A DNA stretch of 64,000 nucleotides from Nocardioides ferulae (GTDB lineage: Bacteria > Actinomycetota > Actinomycetes > Propionibacteriales > Nocardioidaceae). The translations under genes were made by a program, and so were the position numbers. The notes beneath the pieces are model-generated. The model ran no database searches. It was not told the DNA's origin and saw nothing but the letters and a program-made list of their open reading frames with translations. The stretch covers positions 124,001 through 188,000 of the forward strand of contig NZ_QZVR01000008.1 in NCBI RefSeq assembly GCF_003660455.1, in the 5' to 3' direction. This document shows positions 45,109 to 52,784 of this stretch, one piece after another (position 1 is the first letter of the stretch; every line of letters starts with the position of its first letter).

Positions 45109-45330
45109 ATGATCAGCACCATGCACCGCACGACGGCTCAGATCCCGTCGAGCCTCGGCATGCCCGCCTGCGGCCACGCTCCTGTGCGCACTCTCGCGCC
45201 CACCTTCGAGCGTCCGTGGGTGAAGTCTGCCCAGATCCAGGCCATCGATGGCCTCGGTTTCGCGGGTGACCTGGGCACCACGCCGACCTACGCCCCGGGG
45301 ACCACTGCCTGGAGTCCACCGTCCTGTTGA
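45109..45330 (+). CDS. whiB7 leader ORF (candidate regulatory peptide)
   Basis: The 73-residue ORF starts at ATG 45109 behind a perfect AAGGAGG (45094-45100) with good spacing, so it is very likely translated. It lies in the long leader between the presumed whiB7 promoter and the terminator at 45355. Its stop codon lies in a small hairpin (CTGTTG 45324-45329 with CAACAG 45334-45339). Known whiB7 leaders carry an upstream ORF whose translation under antibiotic stress controls termination; this fits the pattern. No domain is recognised. The stable peptide may have no function of its own. Confidence 0.6.
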   Translation: MISTMHRTTAQIPSSLGMPACGHAPVRTLAPTFERPWVKSAQIQAIDGLGFAGDLGTTPTYAPGTTAWSPPSC

Positions 45331-45354
45331 GACCAACAGCACGGCTGACCTCCA

Positions 45355-45390
45355 GGCCGCGGATCCCACACCGGGATCCGCGGCCTTTTT
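45355..45390 (+). terminator. Attenuator-type intrinsic terminator before whiB7
   Basis: GGCCGCGGATCCC (45355-45367) pairs perfectly with 45373-45385 across a 5-nt loop, followed by TTTTT. It sits between the leader ORF stop (45330) and the whiB7 start (45450), so it would stop transcription before whiB7 unless prevented. I could not identify a convincing antiterminator partner by eye. Confidence 0.85.
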
Positions 45391-45449
45391 CGTTCCCCGC
45401 GATGAGTCCGCACCGTTTCCGCGATCAGGTGAATTGAAGGAGGTGAAAC

Positions 45450-45770
45450 ATGACCATCAGCGTTCTCGACCGTCCGTCGACAGCCAGCCCCAGCCTGGGG
45501 TCCCTGCACGACGTGGCGCAGGAGGTCGACGAGGAGCTGCTTCCGTGCCGTGCCAACGACGCGGAGCTGTGGTTCGCCGAGTCGCCGGCAGACGTGGAGG
45601 CCGCCAAGGCCCTCTGCCTGTCCTGCCCCGTCCGGACCCTGTGCCTGGCCGGCGCTCTCGACCGGCGCGAGCCGTGGGGCGTCTGGGGTGGCGAGCTCTT
45701 CCTGCAAGGGGTGGTGATCCCGCGCAAGAGGCCGCGTGGCCGGCCCCGCAAGAACGAGGCGGCCGCCTGA
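45450..45770 (+). CDS. whiB7: WhiB7 redox-responsive transcriptional regulator
   Basis: The 106-residue Fe-S regulator activates intrinsic antibiotic resistance genes with SigA. Cluster ligands are C33, C56, C59 and C65 (ALCLSCPVRTLC). The GVWGG turn is at 77-81, and the C-terminal AT-hook RGRPRK at 96-101 distinguishes WhiB7 from other Wbl proteins. It is preceded by AAGGAGG at 45437-45443. Expression is probably controlled by autoactivation plus attenuation in the leader. Two paralogous small genes follow. Confidence 0.95.
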   Translation: MTISVLDRPSTASPSLGSLHDVAQEVDEELLPCRANDAELWFAESPADVEAAKALCLSCPVRTLCLAGALDRREPWGVWGGELFLQGVVIPRKRPRGRPRKNEAAA

Positions 45771-45850
45771 GCCCGACCAGAAGCACCCGCAACAGAAGCA
45801 GCAGCACCTCCAGCACACCGACGAACCAACGACGTTTCGAAGGAACCGAC

Positions 45851-46015
45851 ATGAACCAGATGCACGAACACCTGGCTCGCGCGCAGATGAGCGCGCGACT
45901 CGACGAGGCACAGGCGCAGCGGCTGGGCAACCAGCTGATCCGCGCCCACCGGCAGAGCCGCCGGGCAGAGCAGGCCGCACGCGCGGCCCGGACCGCTCTC
46001 GCCCGCGCACTCTGA
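45851..46015 (+). CDS. Small basic helical protein, copy 1
   Basis: The 54-residue peptide begins MNQMHEHLARAQMSARLDEA and ends ARTALARAL. It is Ala/Arg/Gln-rich, predicted to be one long amphipathic helix, with no Cys. A second copy with the same start (MN-MHE-LARAQMSARL) and the same ALARAL end follows at 46057, so this is a tandem duplication. The ATG follows GAAGGAACCGAC, a GGA-containing ribosome-binding site. Position directly after whiB7 suggests cotranscription under antibiotic stress. Function unknown. Confidence 0.65.
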   Translation: MNQMHEHLARAQMSARLDEAQAQRLGNQLIRAHRQSRRAEQAARAARTALARAL

Positions 46016-46056
46016 CGGCCCGCCGCGGCCACCGTCCCAGAAGGAACCGCAACGAC

Positions 46057-46263
46057 ATGACCACCCACGTGAACACCGACCTGAACCGGAGCACCGCCAT
46101 GAACTTGATGCATGAAGACCTGGCCCGCGCGCAAATGTCCGCGCGCCTGGGAGAGGCGCAGTCCCAGCGTCGCGGCCACCAGCTGGCCCGAGCCCGTCGC
46201 CTGAGCCGCAAGGCCGAGGCCGCCGCCCAGCAGGCGCGCCTCGCCCTCGCCCGGGCGCTGTGA
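46057..46263 (+). CDS. Small basic helical protein, copy 2
   Basis: The 68-residue peptide has a 14-residue N-terminal extension (MTTHVNTDLNRSTA) ahead of an internal Met that begins the repeat MNLMHEDLARAQMSARLGEA. It closely resembles the preceding 54-residue peptide, differing mostly in the middle. GAAGGAACCGC upstream matches the ribosome-binding site of copy 1, so the leader was duplicated too. The internal ATG at 46099 could be the true start, making both copies equal in length. A hairpin (46269-46284) and a larger one (46309-46346) follow. Confidence 0.65.
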   Translation: MTTHVNTDLNRSTAMNLMHEDLARAQMSARLGEAQSQRRGHQLARARRLSRKAEAAAQQARLALARAL

Positions 46264-46308
46264 GGCCTGGGAGGTTCACCTCCCTGGACACCTGATCGCG
46301 GGTGTTGA

Positions 46309-46346
46309 GAGAGCCGGGCACGACCGAGAGGTCGTGTCCGGCTCTC
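46309..46346 (+). terminator. Large hairpin ending the whiB7 transcript
   Basis: A 17-bp stem with one G-T pair (46309-46325 with 46330-46346) closes on a GAGA loop. No T-run follows, so it may work as an RNA-stabilising or Rho-independent-like terminator. A smaller GGGAGG-TTCA-CCTCCC hairpin lies at 46269-46284. Confidence 0.6.
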
Positions 46347-46393
46347 GCCGTCTCCGCAGCCGGTGGGCCCTGATCCGTGCCTATCCTGGGGCG

Positions 46394-46570
46394 ATGACCG
46401 CAGCCACCGTCTGTGACCTCTGCGGCCGGGTGCGCGCCGAGGACGACGAGCTCGCCCGGCTGATGTGGACCACCGCGGTCGAGGACGGCCGGTCGCGCAC
46501 CTTCTGCGACGTGTGCTCGCGGCGCCACCTGCGCGCGATCGAGGCCAAGCTCGACAGCGAGCACTGGTGA
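46394..46570 (+). CDS. Small zinc-ribbon-like protein
   Basis: The 58-residue protein has two CxxC knuckles, CDLCG at 7-11 and CDVCS near 38-42, separated by an acidic helix. It probably binds one zinc ion. The ATG at 46394 is the first good start; the frame is open upstream through the hairpin region. It is convergent with the ThiF-like gene (24-bp gap). No partner is evident. Confidence 0.6.
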   Translation: MTAATVCDLCGRVRAEDDELARLMWTTAVEDGRSRTFCDVCSRRHLRAIEAKLDSEHW

Positions 46571-46594
46571 CCGGTGCAGCGTCGGCCCCAGGCC

Positions 46595-47476
46595 TCACGC
46601 GCTGCGCAGCTCGTCCCAGGCACAGCCGCAGTGCGGGTGCCGGCTCCAGGGCCGCTGCTCGGGCAGGCCGCCCGGGGTCAGGTCGAGGCTGGCCGACCAG
46701 GTGGCCGGCCGGTCGCCGTCGGCATAGGCGACCAGGTCGCGCACCGCCCACGCGGTCGCCATCGCCCACAGCGCCGGATCGAGCGGCACCAGACCGGCCC
46801 GGGCGACGGCCTGCGTGGCGATCAGCGTCCGGCGGGGGTCGTCGTGAGCGAGGTGCGCCTCGACGCAGCGCAGGCAGGCCGTGATGCCGGGGACCACGAG
46901 CGGCCCGACCCGCACCCCGCCGGCCGGGCCACCGGCCACGACCAGGTGGGGGAGTCCGGCGCGCAGCCACCGGTCGACGCCGGCTGGAGTGGGCGCAGCG
47001 TCGAGCAGCACCAGCCGGGCGTCGTGCGGCGTCGAGTCGCCCACCGGGCGGCAGCCGCTCTCGCGCAGCAGACGACCCGCCTCGGCGCGGACCCCCGCGG
47101 GACCGTCGACGGCGACCCGGAAGTCGCGCCGGGCGCGGAGTCGCCGGGCGGCGTCGTCACCGTGGCGGGCGTAGGCGGCGGCGACCGCTGGTCGCGACGC
47201 TGCTCCGGCCAGGTCTGCGGCCAGCTGCGCCCGGTCGACGAGCAGGTCGTGGTCGGCCAGGAGCGCGAGCGCCCCGACCGCGGTCGGCGAGGCCGGCCGC
47301 GGCGTACGCCGGTGGGTGAGGTCGTCGAGCAGTCGGCGGACCTCGGGCAGGTGCGGCAACAGGACCCGTCTGGGCGGGTCGACGCCGACCTGGAGATGGT
47401 CGTGGTCACGGACGACCACGGCGAGGCCTGGTCGCAGGGTCGGGTGCGCCGGGACGCCGGGAGGGACGGGATCCAT
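46595..47476 (-). CDS. ThiF/cyclodehydratase-like protein (TOMM-type leader-binding relative)
   Basis: The 293-residue protein has a ThiF-like core (ALALLADHDLLVDRA, later LPHLVVAGGPAGGVRVGPLVVPG). A zinc tetrad is spread over CLRCVEAHL and the C-terminal HPHCGC. This matches the actinobacterial proteins annotated as bacteriocin cyclodehydratase or TOMM precursor-binding proteins. No nucleotide-binding GxGxxG is apparent, so adenylation activity may be lost. No precursor peptide or YcaO is adjacent, so a thiazole/oxazole peptide role is doubtful. ATG 47476 (MDPVPPGVP) is preferred over the upstream open frame. Confidence 0.6.
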   Translation of the reverse strand: MDPVPPGVPAHPTLRPGLAVVVRDHDHLQVGVDPPRRVLLPHLPEVRRLLDDLTHRRTPRPASPTAVGALALLADHDLLVDRAQLAADLAGAASRPAVAAAYARHGDDAARRLRARRDFRVAVDGPAGVRAEAGRLLRESGCRPVGDSTPHDARLVLLDAAPTPAGVDRWLRAGLPHLVVAGGPAGGVRVGPLVVPGITACLRCVEAHLAHDDPRRTLIATQAVARAGLVPLDPALWAMATAWAVRDLVAYADGDRPATWSASLDLTPGGLPEQRPWSRHPHCGCAWDELRSA

Positions 47477-47654
47477 GACCGGAAGGGTCACACGGGAGCC
47501 GCGCCCACGCGGTCGCTCCTCCACAGGTCCCGGCCGCGCGCCGACTGTGGAAGACGACGACGGCGGCCCCGCGACCCCGCAGGGCCGGCGGTGCCGCCGT
47601 CGAGTGGTGCTCGGGGGTGTGCCCCGCAGGGACGCGCCGGTCAGCGCGTCCGGG

Positions 47655-47813
47655 TCACGCCTTGCCGAGGATGCGGTTGAGGTTGGTGCTGCAGACGGGG
47701 CACACGGCCTTCGCCATGCGCGTGCCCTTCTCGTTCACCTTCACCTCGCCCTCCGCCTCGCGCTTCTCCTTGCACTTCACGCAGTAGAACTCGCCGCTCC
47801 AGGTCTCCGCCAT
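47655..47813 (-). CDS. DUF5679 small zinc-ribbon protein
   Basis: The 52-residue protein MAETWSGEFYCVKCKEKREA-type has two CxxC pairs (CVKC at 10-13, CPVC near 38-41) and matches the highly conserved actinobacterial DUF5679. Function unknown; a zinc-ribbon nucleic-acid-binding role is a guess. Start ATG 47813 has a GGAGG-like sequence upstream on the minus strand. The 178-bp gap to the ThiF-like gene has TCCACA/TGTGGA words but no recognised gene. Confidence 0.8.
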   Translation of the reverse strand: MAETWSGEFYCVKCKEKREAEGEVKVNEKGTRMAKAVCPVCSTNLNRILGKA

Positions 47814-47977
47814 GACGGCCTCCTTGCCTAGTCTCACTTTGGTCGTCGCGACGGGGATTGGTGGGGAAGCCCGTCGGATGTGCGGCGGTGTCTCCGCCGA
47901 ACGGGAAGACCCTACGGCACGCGTGGCTGAGCGTGGCGCAGGCGCACCGTGCCGCGCGCCGACAGTATGGTGCCGCC

Positions 47978-48784
47978 ATGTCCGAGACCTACCCCGAGCT
48001 CGCCCACCTGCGCCTGGAGCGCCCCGCCGACGGGGTGGCCCTGCTGACCCTGGACAACCCGTCGCTGCGCAACGCGATGTCGGACGAGATGACCGGCTCG
48101 TGGGTGCGGGCCGTCGAGGCGCTGGCGGCCGATCCGACGGTGCGGGTGGTGGTGGTGACCGGCGCGGGCAGCGCGTTCTGCTCGGGCGGCAACACCTCCT
48201 GGCTCGCCGAGGACCCCGACGCCACCGTCGACGCGCTCCGCACCAAGATGATGGCCTTCTACCGGGCCTGGCTCTCGATCCGGCGGCTCGAGGTGCCCAC
48301 GATCGCGGCGATCAACGGTCCGGCGATCGGCGCCGGCCTGTGCCTCGCGCTCGCCTGCGACATCCGGTACGCCGCCCGGGGGGCCAAGCTGGGGGCGCCG
48401 TTCGTGAAGCTCGGCCTGCACCCGGGCATGGCCGGCACCTACCTGCTGCCGCACGTGGTCGGCGAGGCGCACGCCCGCGACCTGCTGCTCACCGGGCGGG
48501 TGGTCGAGGCCGACGAGGCGCTGCGGATGGGCCTGGTCTCGCGGGTGCTGGGCGCCGCCGACTTCCACGACGACGTGCTGGCCACCGCCGCCGAGGTCGC
48601 GCGCACCGCCCCCATCGCGAGCCGACTCACCACCCTGGCGCTGCGCGAGGGCGGCCACCGCGACCTCGAGAGCGGGCTGCAGTGGGAGGCGATGGCGCAG
48701 CCGATCACCCTCGCCACCGAGGACCTGCACGAAGGCATCCGGGCCAGCCAGGAGCGGCGTCAGCCACGGTTCACCGGGCGCTGA
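47978..48784 (+). CDS. Enoyl-CoA hydratase/isomerase family protein
   Basis: The 268-residue crotonase-fold protein has the oxyanion-hole segments AFCSGGNTSWL near 68-78 and GPAIGAGLCLALACDIRYA near 113-131. The expected second-loop region reads LGLHPGMAGTYLLP, in which the usual catalytic glutamates are not obvious. It may therefore be an isomerase, a hydrolase or another crotonase activity rather than a standard hydratase. ATG 47978 is used; the frame is open upstream. Single gene with no operon partners. Confidence 0.85.
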   Translation: MSETYPELAHLRLERPADGVALLTLDNPSLRNAMSDEMTGSWVRAVEALAADPTVRVVVVTGAGSAFCSGGNTSWLAEDPDATVDALRTKMMAFYRAWLSIRRLEVPTIAAINGPAIGAGLCLALACDIRYAARGAKLGAPFVKLGLHPGMAGTYLLPHVVGEAHARDLLLTGRVVEADEALRMGLVSRVLGAADFHDDVLATAAEVARTAPIASRLTTLALREGGHRDLESGLQWEAMAQPITLATEDLHEGIRASQERRQPRFTGR

Positions 48785-49140
48785 GCGCACTCGCGGCGGC
48801 GGTCGGGGACGGGCACAGGAGAAGAGGCCCCCGGCTGCCTTCCGTGACTCGCCTTCCCCTTGCGAGCCCCGATCGACAGCCCGGAGGCCTCGTCTGCCAC
48901 CCACGCTAGGAGGCGGCACGCGCTGCGGTCAACGCGGCGCCGTCCCCACCTGTGGACAAGGCTGTGGACAAGCCTGTGCACTCGGGTCACCAGCGGTGGA
49001 GGACGGGGTGGTCGTGCTGGGAGGGAGCTGTGGACGACACGCCCGGCACCGCCCCCGTACGCTCGCCTGACCAGGGGAGAACCCTCTCCACCGCCTGTGG
49101 AGAGAAAAACCGTCCGAGCAATCACCCGAGGAGGCCAGCC
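48785..49140. other. 356-bp gene-free stretch with nested hairpin and DnaA-box-like repeats
   Basis: The first part holds a nested stem-loop: GAGGCC/GGCCTC (48824-48829, 48886-48891), GGCTG/CAGCC (48833-48837, 48877-48881) and CTCGC/GCGAG (48848-48852, 48862-48866). The second part holds two exact TGTGGACAA words (complement of the actinobacterial DnaA box TTGTCCACA) at 48951-48959 and 48963-48971, a one-mismatch copy at 49029-49037 and a weaker one at 49096. A ribosome-binding site GAGGAGG is at 49128-49134. No coding sequence is convincing. Confidence 0.55.
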
Positions 49141-50217
49141 GTGGCGCAGCGCGAGCCGTACGACGGGGGGCCGGTCGCCGCGCTCCGGCGGATCGCGTTC
49201 CTGCTCGAGCGGGCCCGCGCCGACACCTACAAGGTGCGGGCGTTCCGCACCGCGGCCGCCGCGGTGTTGCCGTTGCCGGCCGCGGAGGTGACCCGGCGCA
49301 CCGACGACGGCACGCTCGCGGAGCTGCCCGGGGTGGGTGCCAGCACCGCCGAGGTCATCGCCGACGCGGTCCGGGGCGTGCTCCCCGAGCGGCTGGCCCG
49401 GCTGGAGGCGGAGGCCGGGCCACTGACCGACGAGGGGCACGCGCTGCGGGCCCGGCTGCGCGGCGACCTGCACTCGCACTCGGACTGGTCCGACGGCGGC
49501 TCGCCGATCGAGGAGATGGCCTTCACCGCGCTCGAGCTCGGCCACGACTACCTGGTGCTCACCGACCACTCGCCGCGGCTGAAGGTGGCGCACGGACTCT
49601 CCGCCGACCGGCTCGCCCGGCAGCTCGACGTCGTCGACGCCGTCAACGCCCACCTGGCGGCCGGCGCCCCGGAGGCCGACCGGGGCGACGGGTTCAGGCT
49701 GCTGAAGGGCATCGAGGTCGACATCGTCGACGACGGGTCACTCGACCAGACCGACGAGATGCTGGCCCGCCTCGACGTCAGAGTGGCCAGCGTGCACTCC
49801 AAGCTACGGATGGACCGGGCAGCGATGACCCGCCGGATGCTGCGCGCGATCGAGAACCCGTTCATGAACGTGCTGGGGCACTGCACCGGGCGGCTGGTCA
49901 CCGGCAGCCGCGGCACCCGGCCCCCGTCGGACTTCGACGCCCGGGCGGTCTTCGCGGCGTGCGCCGAGCACGGGGTGGCCGTCGAGATCAACTCGCGTCC
50001 CGAGCGGCGCGACCCGCCAGGCGCGCTGTTGGCGCTGGCCCGCGACGCCGGCTGCCTGTTCTCGATCGACAGCGACGCCCACGCCCCCGGTCAGCTGGAC
50101 TTCCTGGTCTATGGCTGCGAGCGGGCCGAGGCCGCCGGCATCGACCCGGACCGCATCGTCAACACCTGGCCACGCGAGCGGCTGCTGGCCTGGGCCGGGG
50201 CCCGGGTCGGGTCCTGA
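49141..50217 (+). CDS. PHP-domain phosphoesterase with helix-hairpin-helix (PolX-like C-terminal half)
   Basis: The 358-residue protein starts at GTG 49141 with GAGGAGG six bases upstream. The N-terminal 85 residues contain a DNA-binding HhH motif (ELPGVGASTAEVIADAV near 61-77). The PHP domain follows, with metal ligands DLHSHSDWSDG (His111, His113), LTDHS near 141, IEVDIVDDGSLD, ASVHSKL, LGHCTGR and SIDSDAH. This matches the C-terminal part of bacterial PolX, without the polymerase palm. A DNA-repair phosphoesterase or nuclease role is likely but the substrate is unknown. It follows the DnaA-box-like cluster. Confidence 0.85.
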   Translation: MAQREPYDGGPVAALRRIAFLLERARADTYKVRAFRTAAAAVLPLPAAEVTRRTDDGTLAELPGVGASTAEVIADAVRGVLPERLARLEAEAGPLTDEGHALRARLRGDLHSHSDWSDGGSPIEEMAFTALELGHDYLVLTDHSPRLKVAHGLSADRLARQLDVVDAVNAHLAAGAPEADRGDGFRLLKGIEVDIVDDGSLDQTDEMLARLDVRVASVHSKLRMDRAAMTRRMLRAIENPFMNVLGHCTGRLVTGSRGTRPPSDFDARAVFAACAEHGVAVEINSRPERRDPPGALLALARDAGCLFSIDSDAHAPGQLDFLVYGCERAEAAGIDPDRIVNTWPRERLLAWAGARVGS

Positions 50218-50276
50218 TCGGTGGCCGACCGCGTTGCGACCGGCGCCGCCGACGTGAGATGGCTTACTCTCCGAGC

Positions 50277-50807
50277 ATGACCGGAGCGCCCGACGTGGAG
50301 GTGCGCCGCTCGAAGCGGCGCCGCCGCACGGTGTCGGCGTACCGCGACGGCGACCGGGTCGTGGTGATGATCCCGGCCACGCTGAGCCGGGCCGAAGAGG
50401 CGAAGTGGGTCGAGACCATGCTGGCTCGCCTCGAGCGGTCCGAGCAGCGGCGCCGGCCCTCCGACGACGACCTGCTGCAACGGGCCCTCACGCTCAGCGA
50501 CCGCTACCTCGGTGGCATGGCCACGCCCCAGTCGGTGCGGTGGGTCGACAACCAGCACTCGCGCTGGGGGTCCTGCACGCCCGGCGACCGCTCGATCCGG
50601 CTCTCGCACCGGCTGCGCGGCATGCCGGCGTGGGTGGTCGACTACGTGCTGGTGCACGAGCTGGCGCACCTGCTCGAGCCGGGCCACGGCCCGCACTTCT
50701 GGGCCTGGGTCGACCGCTACCCGCAGGCCGAGCGGGCCAAGGGCTACCTGATGGGCTGGTCGGCGGCCAGCAACCTCGACCCGCCGCCGGGCGACGTCAT
50801 CGACTGA
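50277..50807 (+). CDS. YgjP/SprT-like zinc metallopeptidase
   Basis: The 176-residue M48-related protein carries the zinc-binding HELAH at 127-131 and WGSC at 97-100, both hallmarks of the YgjP (DUF45) family. The family has been reported to include rhodopsin-like or SprT-type peptidases. The N-terminus is basic (RRSKRRRRTVS). ATG 50277 is used. Its last 11 bases overlap the convergent NUDIX gene. Substrate unknown. Confidence 0.88.
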   Translation: MTGAPDVEVRRSKRRRRTVSAYRDGDRVVVMIPATLSRAEEAKWVETMLARLERSEQRRRPSDDDLLQRALTLSDRYLGGMATPQSVRWVDNQHSRWGSCTPGDRSIRLSHRLRGMPAWVVDYVLVHELAHLLEPGHGPHFWAWVDRYPQAERAKGYLMGWSAASNLDPPPGDVID

Positions 50808-51372
50808 GGGGCCCGCCCGACGCGCGCGCTCGGGCCAGCTCGGCCAGCTCGATCAGATCGGGGTCGGGGTGGGGCAGCCGGTCCAGGGGCCACCAGCGCA
50901 CGTCGAGCGACTCCTCGCTCACCGCGTGCTCGGCGCCGGCCGGGGCCACCGCGACGAAGCGGACGTCGAGGTGGTGCACCTCGCGCTCGCCCGGCGCCGT
51001 CGGCGAGCCGCAGAAGGGCACCGCGTGCTCGCTGAGCTGCACCGGCACCGGGTCGAAGGCGAGGTCGTCGAGCCCGGACTCCTCGAGGGCCTCCCGCAGG
51101 GCGGCTCCGGCCAGGGTCGCGTCGCCCGGCTCGCAATGGCCGCCGAACTGGAACCAGCGGCCGGCCTTCGCGTGCAGGGTGAGCAGCGCCCGCTCACCGT
51201 CGGCGGAGAGGACCAGCGTGCTCGCGGTCAGGTGGTCGGGCCGGCAGGAGCGCTGCATCCCGTCGGAGTGCTCGCGCAGGTGCGCGACGTACCGCTCCCG
51301 CAGCGTCGCCTGCGCCGACGTCGGCGGCGCCCAGCCGGACAGGGTCGCCAGGGCGTCGGCGTGCAGGCTCAC
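50797..51372 (-). CDS. NUDIX hydrolase
   Basis: The 191-residue protein has a Nudix box near 77-99 (GGHCEPGDATLAGAALREALEESG), with the core residues E, REx and EE present. A typical substrate cannot be assigned; nucleotide diphosphate derivatives are the general class. The GTG start at 51372 overlaps the stop of the upstream gene (GTGA on the minus strand), so it is translated together with the zinc-metalloprotease-like gene. Confidence 0.88.
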   Translation of the reverse strand: MSLHADALATLSGWAPPTSAQATLRERYVAHLREHSDGMQRSCRPDHLTASTLVLSADGERALLTLHAKAGRWFQFGGHCEPGDATLAGAALREALEESGLDDLAFDPVPVQLSEHAVPFCGSPTAPGEREVHHLDVRFVAVAPAGAEHAVSEESLDVRWWPLDRLPHPDPDLIELAELARARASGGPLSR

Positions 51373-52751
51373 TCGGGCTGGGGCTGGTCACCGGGCTCGT
51401 CGGGCCCGTCCACGCCGCCCTCGAGCAGCCGCTGCAGCTCGGCGTCGAAGTCGGCCTCGCTGAGCTCCTCGGGTGCGGCGGCGTCCTCGCGGAAGCCCAG
51501 CGGATCGTCGAGGTCCTCGGCGGAGGGCAGCAGGTCGGGGTGGGTCCACACGCCGTCGCGACCCTCGATGCCCTGGCGGGTGCGCAGCGAACCCCACAGC
51601 GTGGAGGCGTCGCGCAGCCGGCGCGGCCGCAGCTCGAGGCCGACCAGGGTGGCGAAGGTCTGCTCGGCGGGGCCACCGCTGGCGCGGCGACGGCGGAACG
51701 CCTCCTGCAGCTTGGCGGCCGCGGGCATCCGCTCGGCGGTCGCCTGGCCGACGACCTCGTCGACCCAGCCCTCGACGAGCGCGAGCGTGATCTCGAGCCG
51801 GCTCAGCGCCGCCTGCTGGCCGGGGGACTGGGGGATGTCGAACAGCCCGCCGTCCAGCAGCTGCTGCATCGACTCGGGGTTCGTCGGGTCGAGACCGCGC
51901 ATCTGCTCCTCGACGCGACCCTGGATGTTCTCGACGCTGACCTGGATGCCGCGGGCGTAGTCGGCGACCGCGCCGAGGAGGTGCTCGCGCAGCCACGGCA
52001 CGTGCGCGAACAGGCGCTGGTGGGCGGCCTCGCGCAGCGCGAGGTAGAGCAACACGTCGTCGGCGGAGACGTCGAGGCCCTCGGCGAACTCGGCGACGTT
52101 GGCGGGCAGCAGCGCGGCCCGGCCGTCGGGTGCCAGGGGCAGCCCGATGTCGGAGCCGCCGAGCACCTCGCCGGCGAGGACGCCCAGACCCGAGCCCACC
52201 TGGGTGGCCAGCATCGCGCCGACCGCCTTGCCGAGCATGCCGAGGATCGGCCCGGCGGCCGCGCGGGCCTCCTCGGGGAGCGCCTCGCCCATGGTGCGGG
52301 TGGTCTGCTCGGCGATCGGCTCGACCAGGCCCTTCCAGACGTCGAGGGTGTTGACCAGCCACTCGGCGCGGCTCCAGGCCGCGGTGGTGCTGACCCCGGA
52401 GGGGAACGGGGTGGTGTCGTCGAGCCAGTGGTCGGCCAGGCGGACCGCGTCGGCGACGGCGTCCTTCTCGCGCTGGCTCACCGACGGGTCGGGGGACTGG
52501 GCCACGGTCTTGCGCGCCAGGTCGAGGGCGAGGTCCCAGTTCAACGGCCCGTCGTAGGGCTGCATCATCGCCTGGATCTGGCCGAAGAGCGCGGAGAGAT
52601 CGGGCATGCCACCGCCGCCCGGACCGCCCAGGCCACCGAGGCCGCCCATGCCGGGCAGTCCGCCGCGGAAGAACTGCTCGAACGGGGTGCCCTTGAACGG
52701 GTTGTCGTCGTCCGGGCCGCCGCTGCCCGGGTTCCCGGGGTCGTTGCTCAT
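51369..52751 (-). CDS. Zinc-dependent metalloprotease-like protein (DUF2342 type)
   Basis: The 460-residue protein begins with a Gly/Pro-rich disordered stretch of about 50 residues. It then has the family core, including LREAAHQRLFAHVPWL near 234-249 with the presumed zinc-binding His. This corresponds to actinobacterial DUF2342/putative hydrolase proteins seen near F420 or PDZ-Lon genes. The PDZ-Lon protease gene is two kilobases away on the other strand, as in many relatives. Catalytic function is not established. Start ATG 52751 (MSNDPGNPGSGG). Confidence 0.8.
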   Translation of the reverse strand: MSNDPGNPGSGGPDDDNPFKGTPFEQFFRGGLPGMGGLGGLGGPGGGGMPDLSALFGQIQAMMQPYDGPLNWDLALDLARKTVAQSPDPSVSQREKDAVADAVRLADHWLDDTTPFPSGVSTTAAWSRAEWLVNTLDVWKGLVEPIAEQTTRTMGEALPEEARAAAGPILGMLGKAVGAMLATQVGSGLGVLAGEVLGGSDIGLPLAPDGRAALLPANVAEFAEGLDVSADDVLLYLALREAAHQRLFAHVPWLREHLLGAVADYARGIQVSVENIQGRVEEQMRGLDPTNPESMQQLLDGGLFDIPQSPGQQAALSRLEITLALVEGWVDEVVGQATAERMPAAAKLQEAFRRRRASGGPAEQTFATLVGLELRPRRLRDASTLWGSLRTRQGIEGRDGVWTHPDLLPSAEDLDDPLGFREDAAAPEELSEADFDAELQRLLEGGVDGPDEPGDQPQPE

Positions 52752-52784
52752 GGAGTCAACGGTACGCGGCGGCACTAGCCTGTC

